This document shows positions 1-6,959 of a stretch of 9,593 nt of DNA, piece after piece. The stretch lies in contig CAZLXG010000072.1 in assembly GCA_964563585.1 (NCBI GenBank), positions 1 through 9,593 of the forward strand, in the 5' to 3' direction. The notes under the pieces are model-generated. The model searched no databases and was not told the origin of the DNA. It was given only the letters and a program-made list of their open reading frames with translations. Position 1 is the first letter of the stretch; every line of letters begins with the position of its first letter. This DNA is from CAZLXG01 sp964563585 (lineage in GTDB: Bacteria > Bacteroidota > Bacteroidia > Flavobacteriales > Flavobacteriaceae). Both the position numbers and the translations under genes were made by a program.

Positions 1-9
1 TAAGAATTA

Positions 10-45
10 GTAGATTACGTCACTTGCTCTTCGCAATGCCATTAT
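10..45. repeat. Degraded copy of a dispersed intergenic repeat
   Basis: On the minus strand this stretch contains ATTGCGAAGAGC, then a GTGACG block, then TAATCT. That resembles the dispersed intergenic repeat often seen in Bacteroidota genomes, with a CGTCATTGCGA start, a GAAGCAATCT end and a variable middle. The match is from memory and imperfect: the GAAGC part is shortened. No reading frame through it looks coding. It lies downstream of the pepT stop. Confidence 0.4.
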
Positions 46-93
46 TAAAAAAATATAGCGGAAAGTCTTGACCTGTTAGGGTAACACTTAAAT

Positions 94-115
94 AAAAATG
101 GTAGCTCTATTTTTT
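94..115 (-). terminator. Weak AT-rich hairpin over the pepT stop codon
   Basis: AAAAAT and ATTTTT arms flank a loop of about 9 bases, with little GC in the stem. The pepT stop codon lies inside it. It could be a weak terminator for pepT, but the pairing is nearly all A-T, so support is low. Confidence 0.2.
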
Positions 116-1342
116 AGCTGTTAATTCCGCAATTTTACAAATAACTTCGGTGGCTTTAATCATGCTTTCTACAGGCACATATTCATAACGTCCATGAAAG
201 TTATGTCCGCCAGCAAAAATATTAGGACAAGGTAAACCCATATAACTTAATTGCGAGCCATCTGTACCACCACGAATAGCTTTTATTAAGGGTTTTATAT
301 CAAGCTGTTTCATGGCTTCTTCAGCAATATCTACAATATGCATAACAGGTTCTATCTTTTCTTTCATATTAAAATATTGGTCTTTTATTTCTGTGATAAT
401 GACTTCTCTGCCATATTGCGAATTAATTTCGTTAGTCAGTTTTTGCATCATTTCTTTTCGAGCTTCAAAATGCCTCATGTTATGATCGCGAATAATGTAT
501 TGCAAAACAGTTTCTTCCACTTCTCCTTTAATGGAGTATAAATGAAAAAAACCTTCGTAACCACTTGTGTGTTCAGGTGTTTCCATACGAGGTAACGAGT
601 TTATAAATTCTTGGGCAATGTAGATGGAGTTTATCATTTTACCCTTAGCATAACCAGGATGCACAATTTTGCCTTTCACTTTTACAACAGCTCCAGCGGC
701 ATTGAAGTTCTCGTATTCTAGTTCGCCTACTTGACTGCCATCCATCGTGTATGCCCAATCTGCACCAAATTTTTCAACATCAAACTTATGTGCGCCTCTA
801 CCAATTTCTTCATCTGGTGTAAAACCAACGCGTATTTTTCCGTGTTTAATTTCTGGATGATTAATTAAGTATTCCATAGCAGATATAATTTCGCAAATAC
901 CTGCTTTATCATCAGCTCCAAGAAGTGTTTTGCCATCTGTTGTAATTAGAGTTTGACCGTTATATAGCAATAAATCTTCAAAATAATCTGGAGACAATAC
1001 AATGTTTTCTTCTTTATTTAAAAGAATGTCTTTTCCATCGTAATCCTCAATAATTTGAGGTCTTACATTTGCACCTGTAAAATCTGGAGAGGTATCAAAA
1101 TGAGAAATAAAACCAATAGTTGGTACATCGTGTTCCACATTACTTGGTAATGTAGCCATAATATATGCATTGCCATCTATAGAGACATCTTGCATACCAA
1201 TAGATTTTAGTTCTTCTGTTAAAGCATTAGCTAAATCCCATTGTTTTGCTGTACTTGGTGTGGTATTGCTTTCTGGGTTAGATTCTGTGTCAACAGTTAC
1301 ATAGCTTATAAAACGTTTTATAATGTCTTCTTTTGAAATCAT
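107..1342 (-). CDS. pepT: Peptidase T (tripeptide aminopeptidase, M20B family)
   Basis: This cytosolic dinuclear-zinc aminopeptidase removes the N-terminal residue from tripeptides. The 411-residue length is normal for PepT (about 410). The M20 metal site is readable in order: H81 and D83 in SHFDTSPDF, bridging D144 in LGADDKAG, catalytic E178 with zinc ligand E179 in TPDEEIGRG, D201 in TMDGS, and H383 in HNFHGRYEY. The middle part (about 210-320) is the usual M20 dimerisation or lid domain. The ATG start gives the typical N-terminus (MISKEDIIKRF). There is no signal peptide. It is divergent from pyrD with 158 bp between. A possible minus-strand -7 element, TAAATTTC, lies at 1375-1382, one base from consensus. 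It appears to be a single-gene unit. The family assignment is very secure. Confidence 0.96.
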   Translation of the reverse strand: MISKEDIIKRFISYVTVDTESNPESNTTPSTAKQWDLANALTEELKSIGMQDVSIDGNAYIMATLPSNVEHDVPTIGFISHFDTSPDFTGANVRPQIIEDYDGKDILLNKEENIVLSPDYFEDLLLYNGQTLITTDGKTLLGADDKAGICEIISAMEYLINHPEIKHGKIRVGFTPDEEIGRGAHKFDVEKFGADWAYTMDGSQVGELEYENFNAAGAVVKVKGKIVHPGYAKGKMINSIYIAQEFINSLPRMETPEHTSGYEGFFHLYSIKGEVEETVLQYIIRDHNMRHFEARKEMMQKLTNEINSQYGREVIITEIKDQYFNMKEKIEPVMHIVDIAEEAMKQLDIKPLIKAIRGGTDGSQLSYMGLPCPNIFAGGHNFHGRYEYVPVESMIKATEVICKIAELTAKK

Positions 1343-1454
1343 TTTTTATGAAATTTTAATAATGTCTAAAATACGAAATTTATAGTGTTTGAGTGAGATA
1401 AATATATAACCCTTAAAGTTTAAAGTACGATTAATAATTTTTTTAGCTTTTGAA

Positions 1455-1485
1455 TTGTTCATCTTTTTATTTAGAACTATTTTTG
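1455..1485 (+). promoter_or_regulatory. Bacteroidota-type promoter of pyrD
   Basis: TTG at 1455-1457 and TATTTTTG at 1478-1485 (consensus TAnnTTTG) are separated by 20 bp, matching the -33/-7 promoter known for the primary sigma factor of Bacteroidota. The predicted transcript would start near 1492, so the leader before the ATG at 1501 is only about 10 bases. Confidence 0.6.
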
Positions 1486-1500
1486 CATAAATATTATTAG

Positions 1501-2529
1501 ATGTACAAAATATTAATACGACCTATTTTATTTTTATTCGACCCCGAAAAAGTACATTATTTTACATTTTCCTTAATTAGATTTTCTTGTAAATTACCTT
1601 TTGTAGCTTCAATTTTTAAGAGTTTATACCTTGTTGAAGATAAACGTTTAGAACGAGAATTATTTGGTTTGAAATTTAAGAATCCTGTTGGACTTGCAGC
1701 GGGTTTTGATAAAAATGCCGTATTATTTAATGAGTTGTCTAATTTTGGTTTTGGTTTTATTGAAATAGGTACACTTACACCAAAAGCACAAATTGGTAAC
1801 CCTAAAAAACGCTTGTTTAGATTAAAAGATGATGAAGGTATTATTAACCGCATGGGTTTTAATAATGAAGGTATTGAAGATGCTATAAAGCGTTTAAAGC
1901 AAAAGAATACTAATCTTATAATTGGTGGTAATATTGGTAAAAACACCGATACAGCACCAGAAAATTATACAACGGATTACGAAGTTTGTTTTAAAGCGTT
2001 ACATCCTTATGTTGATTATTTTGTGTTGAATGTAAGTTGCCCAAATGTTGGGAGTCATGCAAAACTTCAGGATAAAGGCTATTTATTAGAACTTATTTCT
2101 GCAGTACAAAATATAAATAAGAAACAACCTAAGTTAAAACCTATTTTGTTGAAAATTGCACCAGATTTGAATAATCAGCAGTTAGATGAAATTATAGAAA
2201 TTGTTTCCGAAACAAAAATTGATGGTGTTATAGCTGCCAATACTTCTATAAATCGAGATAATTTGAAAGTTTCAAAAGAACAATTAGAAGTTATCGGAAA
2301 TGGTGGAGTAAGTGGAAAACCCGTTACTGATAGAAGCACAAAAGTAATTCAATACTTATCTAAAAAAAGTAATAAAGCATTTCCTATTATAGGTGTTGGT
2401 GGAATACATTCTGAAAAAGATGCTATTGATAAACTTAAAGCAGGAGCAGACTTAATCCAAATTTTTACTGGCTTTATTTATGAAGGTCCAGCTTTAATAA
2501 GGCGTATAAATAAGGCATTACTTAAGTAA
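1501..2529 (+). CDS. pyrD: Dihydroorotate dehydrogenase, quinone-dependent (class 2)
   Basis: This enzyme oxidises dihydroorotate to orotate in pyrimidine synthesis, using FMN and passing electrons to membrane quinone. Class 2 features are an N-terminal helical membrane-association region (about 1-40, with FLFDPEKVHYFTF), the motif NPVGLAAGFDKNA (about 61-73), EIGTLTPKAQIGNPKKRLFR, INRMGFNN, NIGKN, KIAPDL, GVIAANTS and the C-terminal phosphate-binding IIGVGGI and GADLIQIFTGF. The 342-residue length is normal for the class. The oddity is the catalytic-base loop. It reads NVSCPN with Cys180 where E. coli PyrD has Ser175 (NISSPN). Cys is the base typical of class 1 enzymes, yet the rest of the protein is class 2. 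The ATG start sits just downstream of a good promoter. The stop lies only 4 bases from the stop of the convergent metalloprotease gene. Confidence 0.96.
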   Translation: MYKILIRPILFLFDPEKVHYFTFSLIRFSCKLPFVASIFKSLYLVEDKRLERELFGLKFKNPVGLAAGFDKNAVLFNELSNFGFGFIEIGTLTPKAQIGNPKKRLFRLKDDEGIINRMGFNNEGIEDAIKRLKQKNTNLIIGGNIGKNTDTAPENYTTDYEVCFKALHPYVDYFVLNVSCPNVGSHAKLQDKGYLLELISAVQNINKKQPKLKPILLKIAPDLNNQQLDEIIEIVSETKIDGVIAANTSINRDNLKVSKEQLEVIGNGGVSGKPVTDRSTKVIQYLSKKSNKAFPIIGVGGIHSEKDAIDKLKAGADLIQIFTGFIYEGPALIRRINKALLK

Positions 2530-2533
2530 TATT

Positions 2534-3697
2534 TTATTTAATAAACTTTTTGGTGACTCTAGACTTACCGTTAGTTATAGTTAATAAATAAGTTCCCGTA
2601 GATAAATAACTAACATTTATTGGTGAGTTATTATACTCGCCAGATAAAAATACTTGTCCTATTAAATTTGAAATTTGATAGTTTATTTTGCTTTCAGAAT
2701 TATTTCTACTAATATATAGAGCGTTATTTGAAATTGGATTTGGGTATATTTTTATGTTTTTAATAGTTGCTTCTTCTTCAATATAATCAGAATCAGGGTC
2801 TCCTAAATAGCTTTTAGCAGATTTATAGTATGCAAAAATTCTAGCTAATTGTTGTTTTGAAACATGTGTTCTACACGATTTTTTTGAATATGACATAATG
2901 TTGTCAGTATCTGGTGTAAATATATCACCATTAGCATCAGTTTTTACTTCGGTATAGTTGCAATTTTTATCAATACTATTATAACTTAATTTAGGGTCAG
3001 CTGGTGTATCACAAATGCCATCGCCATCTGTATCACAATTTTCACCATTTACCAATTCAGTAGTTAAATTTTTACCTATACCGTGTGTATGGATTAATGA
3101 GAAGAAGTGACCAATTTCATGAGCTAAAGAAGAGCCATTTGTAACACAACTATTCTTCATTAAAATAACATCAGAATTCTTATTGTTATTTGTATAGCCA
3201 CAAATACTTTTATTTGATGTGTTTTTTAAATTATCAATAAAGTAAATATTAATTTGTGCTTTAACATTATAAGTATTAGTTAAAGATTTTTCATCCCTTT
3301 TGTTGAAATGACAATAAGTATCATTATCAATATAATTAATATCATCAGAAATATAAAATTGTATAAATGAGTCTGCATAAATATTATTAATATTAGCAAT
3401 GGCTTCATTTAAATCGGAAATACTAAGTCCACCAGTACCGACAGATGTTCTTATTATATGTGCTTTTATAGGAATAGAATATAAAGCATTTTTATTTTTG
3501 CCATATTTTGATGCCATATTTGAAAACTCATTTTCATATTTATTAATTTGAGTTTTTATACTTTTAAAATATTCAATTGATTCTAGTGAAGTTTCTGTGT
3601 CGCAACTTAGGTCCATATTCTGACCAAATAAATTGCAGGTAAACGATAGGAGTATCGTAAGTAGGAAAAGATAATATTTAGATGTAAAAATATTCAT
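2534..3697 (-). CDS. Secreted M43-like zinc metalloprotease with T9SS sorting domain
   Basis: Probable exported endopeptidase of the pappalysin/cytophagalysin (M43) type. From the preferred ATG it has 387 residues. Residues 1-26 form a signal peptide (MNIFTSKYYLFLL... ending near LFGQ). The catalytic domain is about 75-300, with zinc motif HEIGHFFSLIH (H193, E194, H197, H203) and Met-turn NIMSYS (M268). Between them is CDTDGDGICDTPADP, an Asp-rich segment of likely calcium-binding type that is common in M43 enzymes. The last 80 or so residues (IKIYPNP, GTYLLTI, KKFIK) are a type A T9SS C-terminal sorting domain, so the protein should reach the surface or medium. The metzincin Gly of HExxHxxGxxH is Ser here. 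An in-frame TTG at 3736 would add 13 residues ahead of the signal peptide. I reject it because the ATG at 3697 begins a clean signal peptide and has a -7 element 18 bp upstream. The substrate is unknown. Confidence 0.85.
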   Translation of the reverse strand: MNIFTSKYYLFLLTILLSFTCNLFGQNMDLSCDTETSLESIEYFKSIKTQINKYENEFSNMASKYGKNKNALYSIPIKAHIIRTSVGTGGLSISDLNEAIANINNIYADSFIQFYISDDINYIDNDTYCHFNKRDEKSLTNTYNVKAQINIYFIDNLKNTSNKSICGYTNNNKNSDVILMKNSCVTNGSSLAHEIGHFFSLIHTHGIGKNLTTELVNGENCDTDGDGICDTPADPKLSYNSIDKNCNYTEVKTDANGDIFTPDTDNIMSYSKKSCRTHVSKQQLARIFAYYKSAKSYLGDPDSDYIEEEATIKNIKIYPNPISNNALYISRNNSESKINYQISNLIGQVFLSGEYNNSPINVSYLSTGTYLLTITNGKSRVTKKFIK

Positions 3698-3715
3698 TTG
3701 GGAAAAACATTTTTT

Positions 3716-3723
3716 CAAATGTA
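3716..3723 (-). promoter_or_regulatory. Candidate -7 element of the metalloprotease gene
   Basis: Read on the minus strand this is TACATTTG, a full match to TAnnTTTG, 18 bp ahead of the ATG at 3697. No TTG sits at the usual -33 distance, so only half of the promoter is supported. It lies downstream of the terminator of the preceding gene, as expected if the protease has its own promoter. Confidence 0.4.
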
Positions 3724-3740
3724 TACCCAAATGCAATTTT

Positions 3741-3779
3741 TGGAAAATAAAAACGGTAAAACACTAAGTTTTACCGTTT
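3741..3779 (-). terminator. Intrinsic terminator downstream of the spondin-domain gene
   Basis: AAACGGTAAAAC (3751-3762) and GTTTTACCGTTT (3768-3779) form a perfect 12-bp stem with a 5-base loop. On the minus strand it is followed by TTATTTT, a U-rich tail (3750-3744). It lies 26 bp past the stop codon of the spondin-domain gene and ahead of the metalloprotease gene. It should therefore end the first transcript and separate the two genes. The plus strand also continues into a T-rich stretch, but no plus-strand gene ends here. Confidence 0.85.
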
Positions 3780-3805
3780 ATCTTATTTTTTATATATAAA
3801 AAAAC

Positions 3806-4720
3806 TTAATTTATTACTAATTTTTGAGTTTTATTAAGCCCGTTCACAGTTGTTAAATTTAATAAATAGATTCCTCTATTTAAATCAGAAAGGTTTATTT
3901 CTAATTTTGATAAATTATTTTTAATTGAAATTTCTTTAACTAATTTTCCTAAAACATTATAAATTTCAATATTTTTCAACTTAATATTCTGAATACTAGA
4001 AATAGTAATATTACTTTCTGTTGGGTTAGGAAATATTTTTAAATTATTTAAAACATTAGTTTTTTCAGAACTTAAAGTAGAAGTATTATAAGTAAAAGTA
4101 ATAGTTCCTATTTTGTTTGTATTAAATGGCATAACACCAGAAAGATTTGTTATAACGCCTTGTGGCATTGTTGCAGCATTACTAGCAGTATAACTACTGC
4201 CATCATCAGTTCCTGCATCATAAGGGAATAAATCCATTGAAAAAGTGTTTTTCCAACCATTATTAATAGCATTATTTCCAGAGCGTAAGTTTACACTGTT
4301 AACAGCAATAAACCAATCTGGACTAGGAGCAATCATTGATGCTAATGTTAGTAAAGGAAAATCTTCACTTACTTGTAAATTATTAACAGTTATTATTCCA
4401 GTTGCTGAGCCTAAACCACCACCACTAATAAATTGATTTGCATCTGCATTAGAGTTTATTTCAGATTGAAATGTTCCAAATGCACCAGTTTCTGCAATAT
4501 CTTTAATTCCAGGTGATGCTGTATTTCCCATTGTCAAAAACTCATCTGGTGTTTGATGAGTAGCTCCAACCAAAGAAGACCAATGTGCGCCTCCAGGTAA
4601 AGTACCATGATCAGAAGAGTTCCAAACACTTACAAATGTTATTGTGTATGTCGCAGTAGATTGCGAAAAAGAAAATAGTGTGAGGCAAAAAGTAAAAAGT
4701 AAAAAAGTAATTTTTTTCAT
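3806..4720 (-). CDS. Secreted spondin-domain protein with T9SS sorting domain
   Basis: Exported protein of 304 residues. Residues 1-20 are a signal peptide (MKKITFLLFT... FSFSQ). About 23-205 match the Spondin_N fold, known from extracellular-matrix spondins and many bacterial surface proteins. Recognisable parts are YTITFVSVWN near the start, PGGAHWSSLVGATH, the ASPGIKDIAETG block, MIAPSPDWFIAV and the acidic DLFPYDAGTDDG, the likely calcium site. About 226-304 are a T9SS type A sorting domain (KIFPNPTESNITI ... GIYLLNLTTVNG ... KLVIN). It is therefore predicted to be secreted across the outer membrane and anchored or released. It contains no catalytic motif that I can see, and a binding or adhesion role is only a family-based guess. 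A terminator follows, so it is probably transcribed alone. Confidence 0.85.
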   Translation of the reverse strand: MKKITFLLFTFCLTLFSFSQSTATYTITFVSVWNSSDHGTLPGGAHWSSLVGATHQTPDEFLTMGNTASPGIKDIAETGAFGTFQSEINSNADANQFISGGGLGSATGIITVNNLQVSEDFPLLTLASMIAPSPDWFIAVNSVNLRSGNNAINNGWKNTFSMDLFPYDAGTDDGSSYTASNAATMPQGVITNLSGVMPFNTNKIGTITFTYNTSTLSSEKTNVLNNLKIFPNPTESNITISSIQNIKLKNIEIYNVLGKLVKEISIKNNLSKLEINLSDLNRGIYLLNLTTVNGLNKTQKLVIN

Positions 4721-4771
4721 AATAACATGTATATAAATTTATTGCATAGTTCAGGATAAATTTGGAGTTTA

Positions 4772-4791
4772 AATGTTAGCTGTCTAACATT
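4772..4791. promoter_or_regulatory. Perfect 8-bp inverted repeat in the divergent intergenic region
   Basis: AATGTTAG, loop CTGT, CTAACATT. It lies 52 bp upstream of the start of the spondin-domain gene, in the 260-bp region shared with the divergent HMG-CoA lyase gene. No T-run follows on either side, so it does not look like a terminator. It could be an operator for a dimeric regulator or a hairpin in the 5' leader of the spondin-domain transcript. I could not place a convincing promoter for either gene in this region. Confidence 0.35.
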
Positions 4792-4980
4792 ATTTATTAA
4801 ATATAATAAATACAAATAACTGTATTTCCGTAAATTATCTATTTAAAACTGGGGTCTTGCAATTAATTTTTACTTTTTATTCTTTAAAAATAATTTTAAG
4901 TTTCAAATAGTAAAAAAACCATATTGAAAATCATTTTAGTATCAGAAAAATAGTAGTATTTTTATCGTTCAATTTAAATA

Positions 4981-5844
4981 ATGTCAAACCAAATAAAGAT
5001 TATTGAATGCCCGCGTGACGCTATGCAAGGTATAAAACAATTTATACCAACTGAGCAGAAAGTACAGTACATTCAATCGTTATTAAGAGTAGGTTTTGAT
5101 ACCATTGATGTTGGCAGTTTTGTATCGCCCAAAGCCATTCCGCAAATGGTAGATACAGCTAAGGTTTTATCGCAGCTGGATTTAAGTAAAACAACTAGTA
5201 AATTATTAGCCATTGTTGCCAATACAAGAGGAGCTGAATCTGCCTCAAAACAAAGTGAAATAGATTATTTGGGTTATCCGTTTTCAATTTCAGAAAACTT
5301 TCAAATGCGTAATACTCATAAAACCATAGCGCAATCCGTTTTAATTTTAGATGATATTTTGAATATTGCTAATAGAACAAATAAAGAAGTGGTGGTCTAT
5401 ATATCTATGGGATTTGGAAATCCTTATGGAGACCCGTGGAATGTTGATATAGTAGGTGAGTGGACGGAACGCTTATCCAAAATGGGCGTTAAAATTTTAT
5501 CTTTAAGTGATACTATAGGAAGTTCTACTCCAGAAAGTATTCATTATTTATTTTCAAATTTAATCCCTAAATATTCAAATATCGAATTTGGTGCACATTT
5601 ACATACAACGCCTACTTCTTGGTTTGAAAAAGTTGATGCCGCTTATAAAGCTGGATGCAATCGTTTTGATGGAGCTATTCAAGGGTTTGGTGGCTGCCCA
5701 ATGGCAAAAGATGAATTAACCGGAAATATGCCAACCGAAAAATTATTATCTTATTTTACTTCTAAAAAGAAAAACAATTTGAATGCTTTAAGCTTTGAAA
5801 GTGCTTATAATGAGGCATCAAAAATCTTCAATATTTATCATTAA
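4981..5844 (+). CDS. mvaB: Hydroxymethylglutaryl-CoA lyase
   Basis: This cytosolic enzyme of the DRE-TIM metallolyase family splits 3-hydroxy-3-methylglutaryl-CoA into acetyl-CoA and acetoacetate, the last step of leucine breakdown. The 287-residue length fits (family about 300). Visible motifs are ECPRDAMQ near the start (R12 and D13 for substrate and metal), GSFVSPKAIPQM (about 46-57), metal ligands H206 and H208 in GAHLHTTP, and the lyase signature GFGGCPMAKDELTGN with catalytic Cys239 and N249. Compared with the common GGCPYAxGASGN form, the Cys-to-Asn loop is one residue longer and PRDG is PRDA. This may be a lineage-specific form. An alternative DRE-TIM enzyme (isopropylmalate or homocitrate synthase) is unlikely because of the GGCP signature and short length. 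No other leucine-degradation gene is beside it. Upstream, TATTTTTA at 4957-4964 is a near-match to a -7 element but has no TTG at proper spacing. Confidence 0.92.
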   Translation: MSNQIKIIECPRDAMQGIKQFIPTEQKVQYIQSLLRVGFDTIDVGSFVSPKAIPQMVDTAKVLSQLDLSKTTSKLLAIVANTRGAESASKQSEIDYLGYPFSISENFQMRNTHKTIAQSVLILDDILNIANRTNKEVVVYISMGFGNPYGDPWNVDIVGEWTERLSKMGVKILSLSDTIGSSTPESIHYLFSNLIPKYSNIEFGAHLHTTPTSWFEKVDAAYKAGCNRFDGAIQGFGGCPMAKDELTGNMPTEKLLSYFTSKKKNNLNALSFESAYNEASKIFNIYH

Positions 5845-5873
5845 AAATTTATTTAAAATAGTTCTAAATAAAC

Positions 5874-5904
5874 TTGTACGTTCTGTTATTCAGTTATATT
5901 TTTG
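5874..5904 (+). promoter_or_regulatory. Bacteroidota-type promoter of the porin gene
   Basis: TTG at 5874-5876 and TATTTTTG at 5897-5904 are spaced by 20 bp, the same geometry as at pyrD. The transcript would begin near 5911, giving a leader of about 40 AT-rich bases before the ATG at 5950. The promoter lies just after the HMG-CoA lyase stop, so the porin gene starts a new transcription unit. Confidence 0.6.
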
Positions 5905-5949
5905 CACCAAAATAATTACTCTATTTTAAATTAGTCTAAATAAAATTAA

Positions 5950-6857
5950 ATGAAAAAAACAACAACAATTCTTGTCGTTTTAATAAGTGCAATTACGTTT
6001 GCACAAACGGTAAGTCAAGATACAACTACAGTAAAAAACAATCAAATAAATGGTGCTCAAAGAATTTTAAATGGCACACTTGAAAAAGGAATTACAATTG
6101 GCGGTTATGCACAAATAGATTATAATCAACCAGAAGGCGATAATGGTACGTTAGATGTGCACCGAATGGTAATGCTTTTAGGTTATAAGTTTAATGATAA
6201 AGTACAATTTGTAACAGAAATTGAATACGAGCATGTTAAAGAAGTATTTGTAGAACAAGCATTTTTACAATATAGTATAAATGATAATGTGAATTTACGA
6301 GGAGGTTTAATGTTAGTACCAATGGGAATTATAAACGAATATCATGAGCCAACCACATTTAATGGTGTAGAACGCCCAAGTGTAGATAAAAGTATAGTAC
6401 CAAGTACTTGGAGAGAAATTGGTATAGGTGTTTCAGGTCGATTAGATAAAGCATCATTACGCTACCAAGCCTATATTTTTAATGGATTTGCTTCGGTAAA
6501 TGGAACGAAGTTTTTAGGAGGTAAAAATGGGTTACGTAACGGAAGACAAAAAGGAGCAGTATCAACTATAAATACTCCAAATTTTTCAGCCAAAGTAGAT
6601 TTTTATGGCATTGATGGATTGCGTTTAGGTTTATCAGGTTATTACGGGCGTACACAAGCCGAAGATGATGTAGACGACCAAGATGGAGCCGATGTAGGTA
6701 TAGCAATGTTAGGTTTAGATGCACGATATATTAACAGACGTTTTTCAGCAAGAGGGCAATTTATTCATGCAAACCTTACCGATTCAGACGACTATAATAA
6801 TTTATATGGTTCAGATTTAGGTAGCGGGTTACAAGGTTGGTATCTAGAAACCGCTTA
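5950..6857 (+). CDS. Outer-membrane porin-like beta-barrel protein, 3' end lost in assembly gap
   Basis: About 302 residues are readable before the reading frame runs into Ns. Residues 1-19 are a signal peptide (MKKTTTILVVLISAITFAQ). The rest has the alternating hydrophobic, aromatic and glycine pattern of outer-membrane beta strands: ITIGGYAQIDYN, MVMLLGYKFNDKVQFVTEIEYEHV, VFVEQAFLQYSI, NLRGGLMLVPMGII, then GVERPSVDKSIVPSTWREIGIGVSG, which I recall from porin-type proteins of flavobacteria (related to the porin O/P group). It should form a channel, but the substrate cannot be read from sequence. The C-terminal strands are missing. The real gap is probably longer than the 100 Ns shown, because barrels of this type usually need more than the 33 codons available. 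It is followed, across the gap, by an FMN-binding protein gene on the same strand. Confidence 0.75.
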
Positions 6858-6957
6858 NNNNNNNNNNNNNNNNNNNNNNNNNNNNNNNNNNNNNNNNNNN
6901 NNNNNNNNNNNNNNNNNNNNNNNNNNNNNNNNNNNNNNNNNNNNNNNNNNNNNNNNN
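6858..6957. other. Assembly gap of exactly 100 Ns
   Basis: A run of exactly 100 Ns is the usual placeholder for a scaffold gap of unknown size. It removes the 3' end of the porin gene and the whole region upstream of the FMN-binding gene, so promoter, spacing and any small gene there cannot be judged. Confidence 0.95.
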
Positions 6958-6959
6958 GT

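Noticed and set aside
338..541. Plus-strand reading frame of 67 codons inside pepT
   Set aside because: It is fully antisense to a well-conserved pepT and its translation has no recognisable features.
1557..1946. Minus-strand reading frame of 129 codons inside pyrD
   Set aside because: It is antisense to conserved pyrD motifs; the composition reflects the complementary strand.
2521..2548. Possible terminator hairpin between pyrD and the metalloprotease gene
   Set aside because: The AAGTAAT and ATAAACTT arms pair poorly and the stem would be almost all A-T.
4245..4436. Plus-strand reading frame of 63 codons inside the spondin-domain gene
   Set aside because: It is antisense to the Spondin_N domain, with no promoter or recognisable domain.
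4924..4964. Promoter for HMG-CoA lyase from TTG at 4924 and TATTTTTA at 4957
   Set aside because: The spacing of 30 bp is far from the usual 20 or so and the -7 element lacks its final G.
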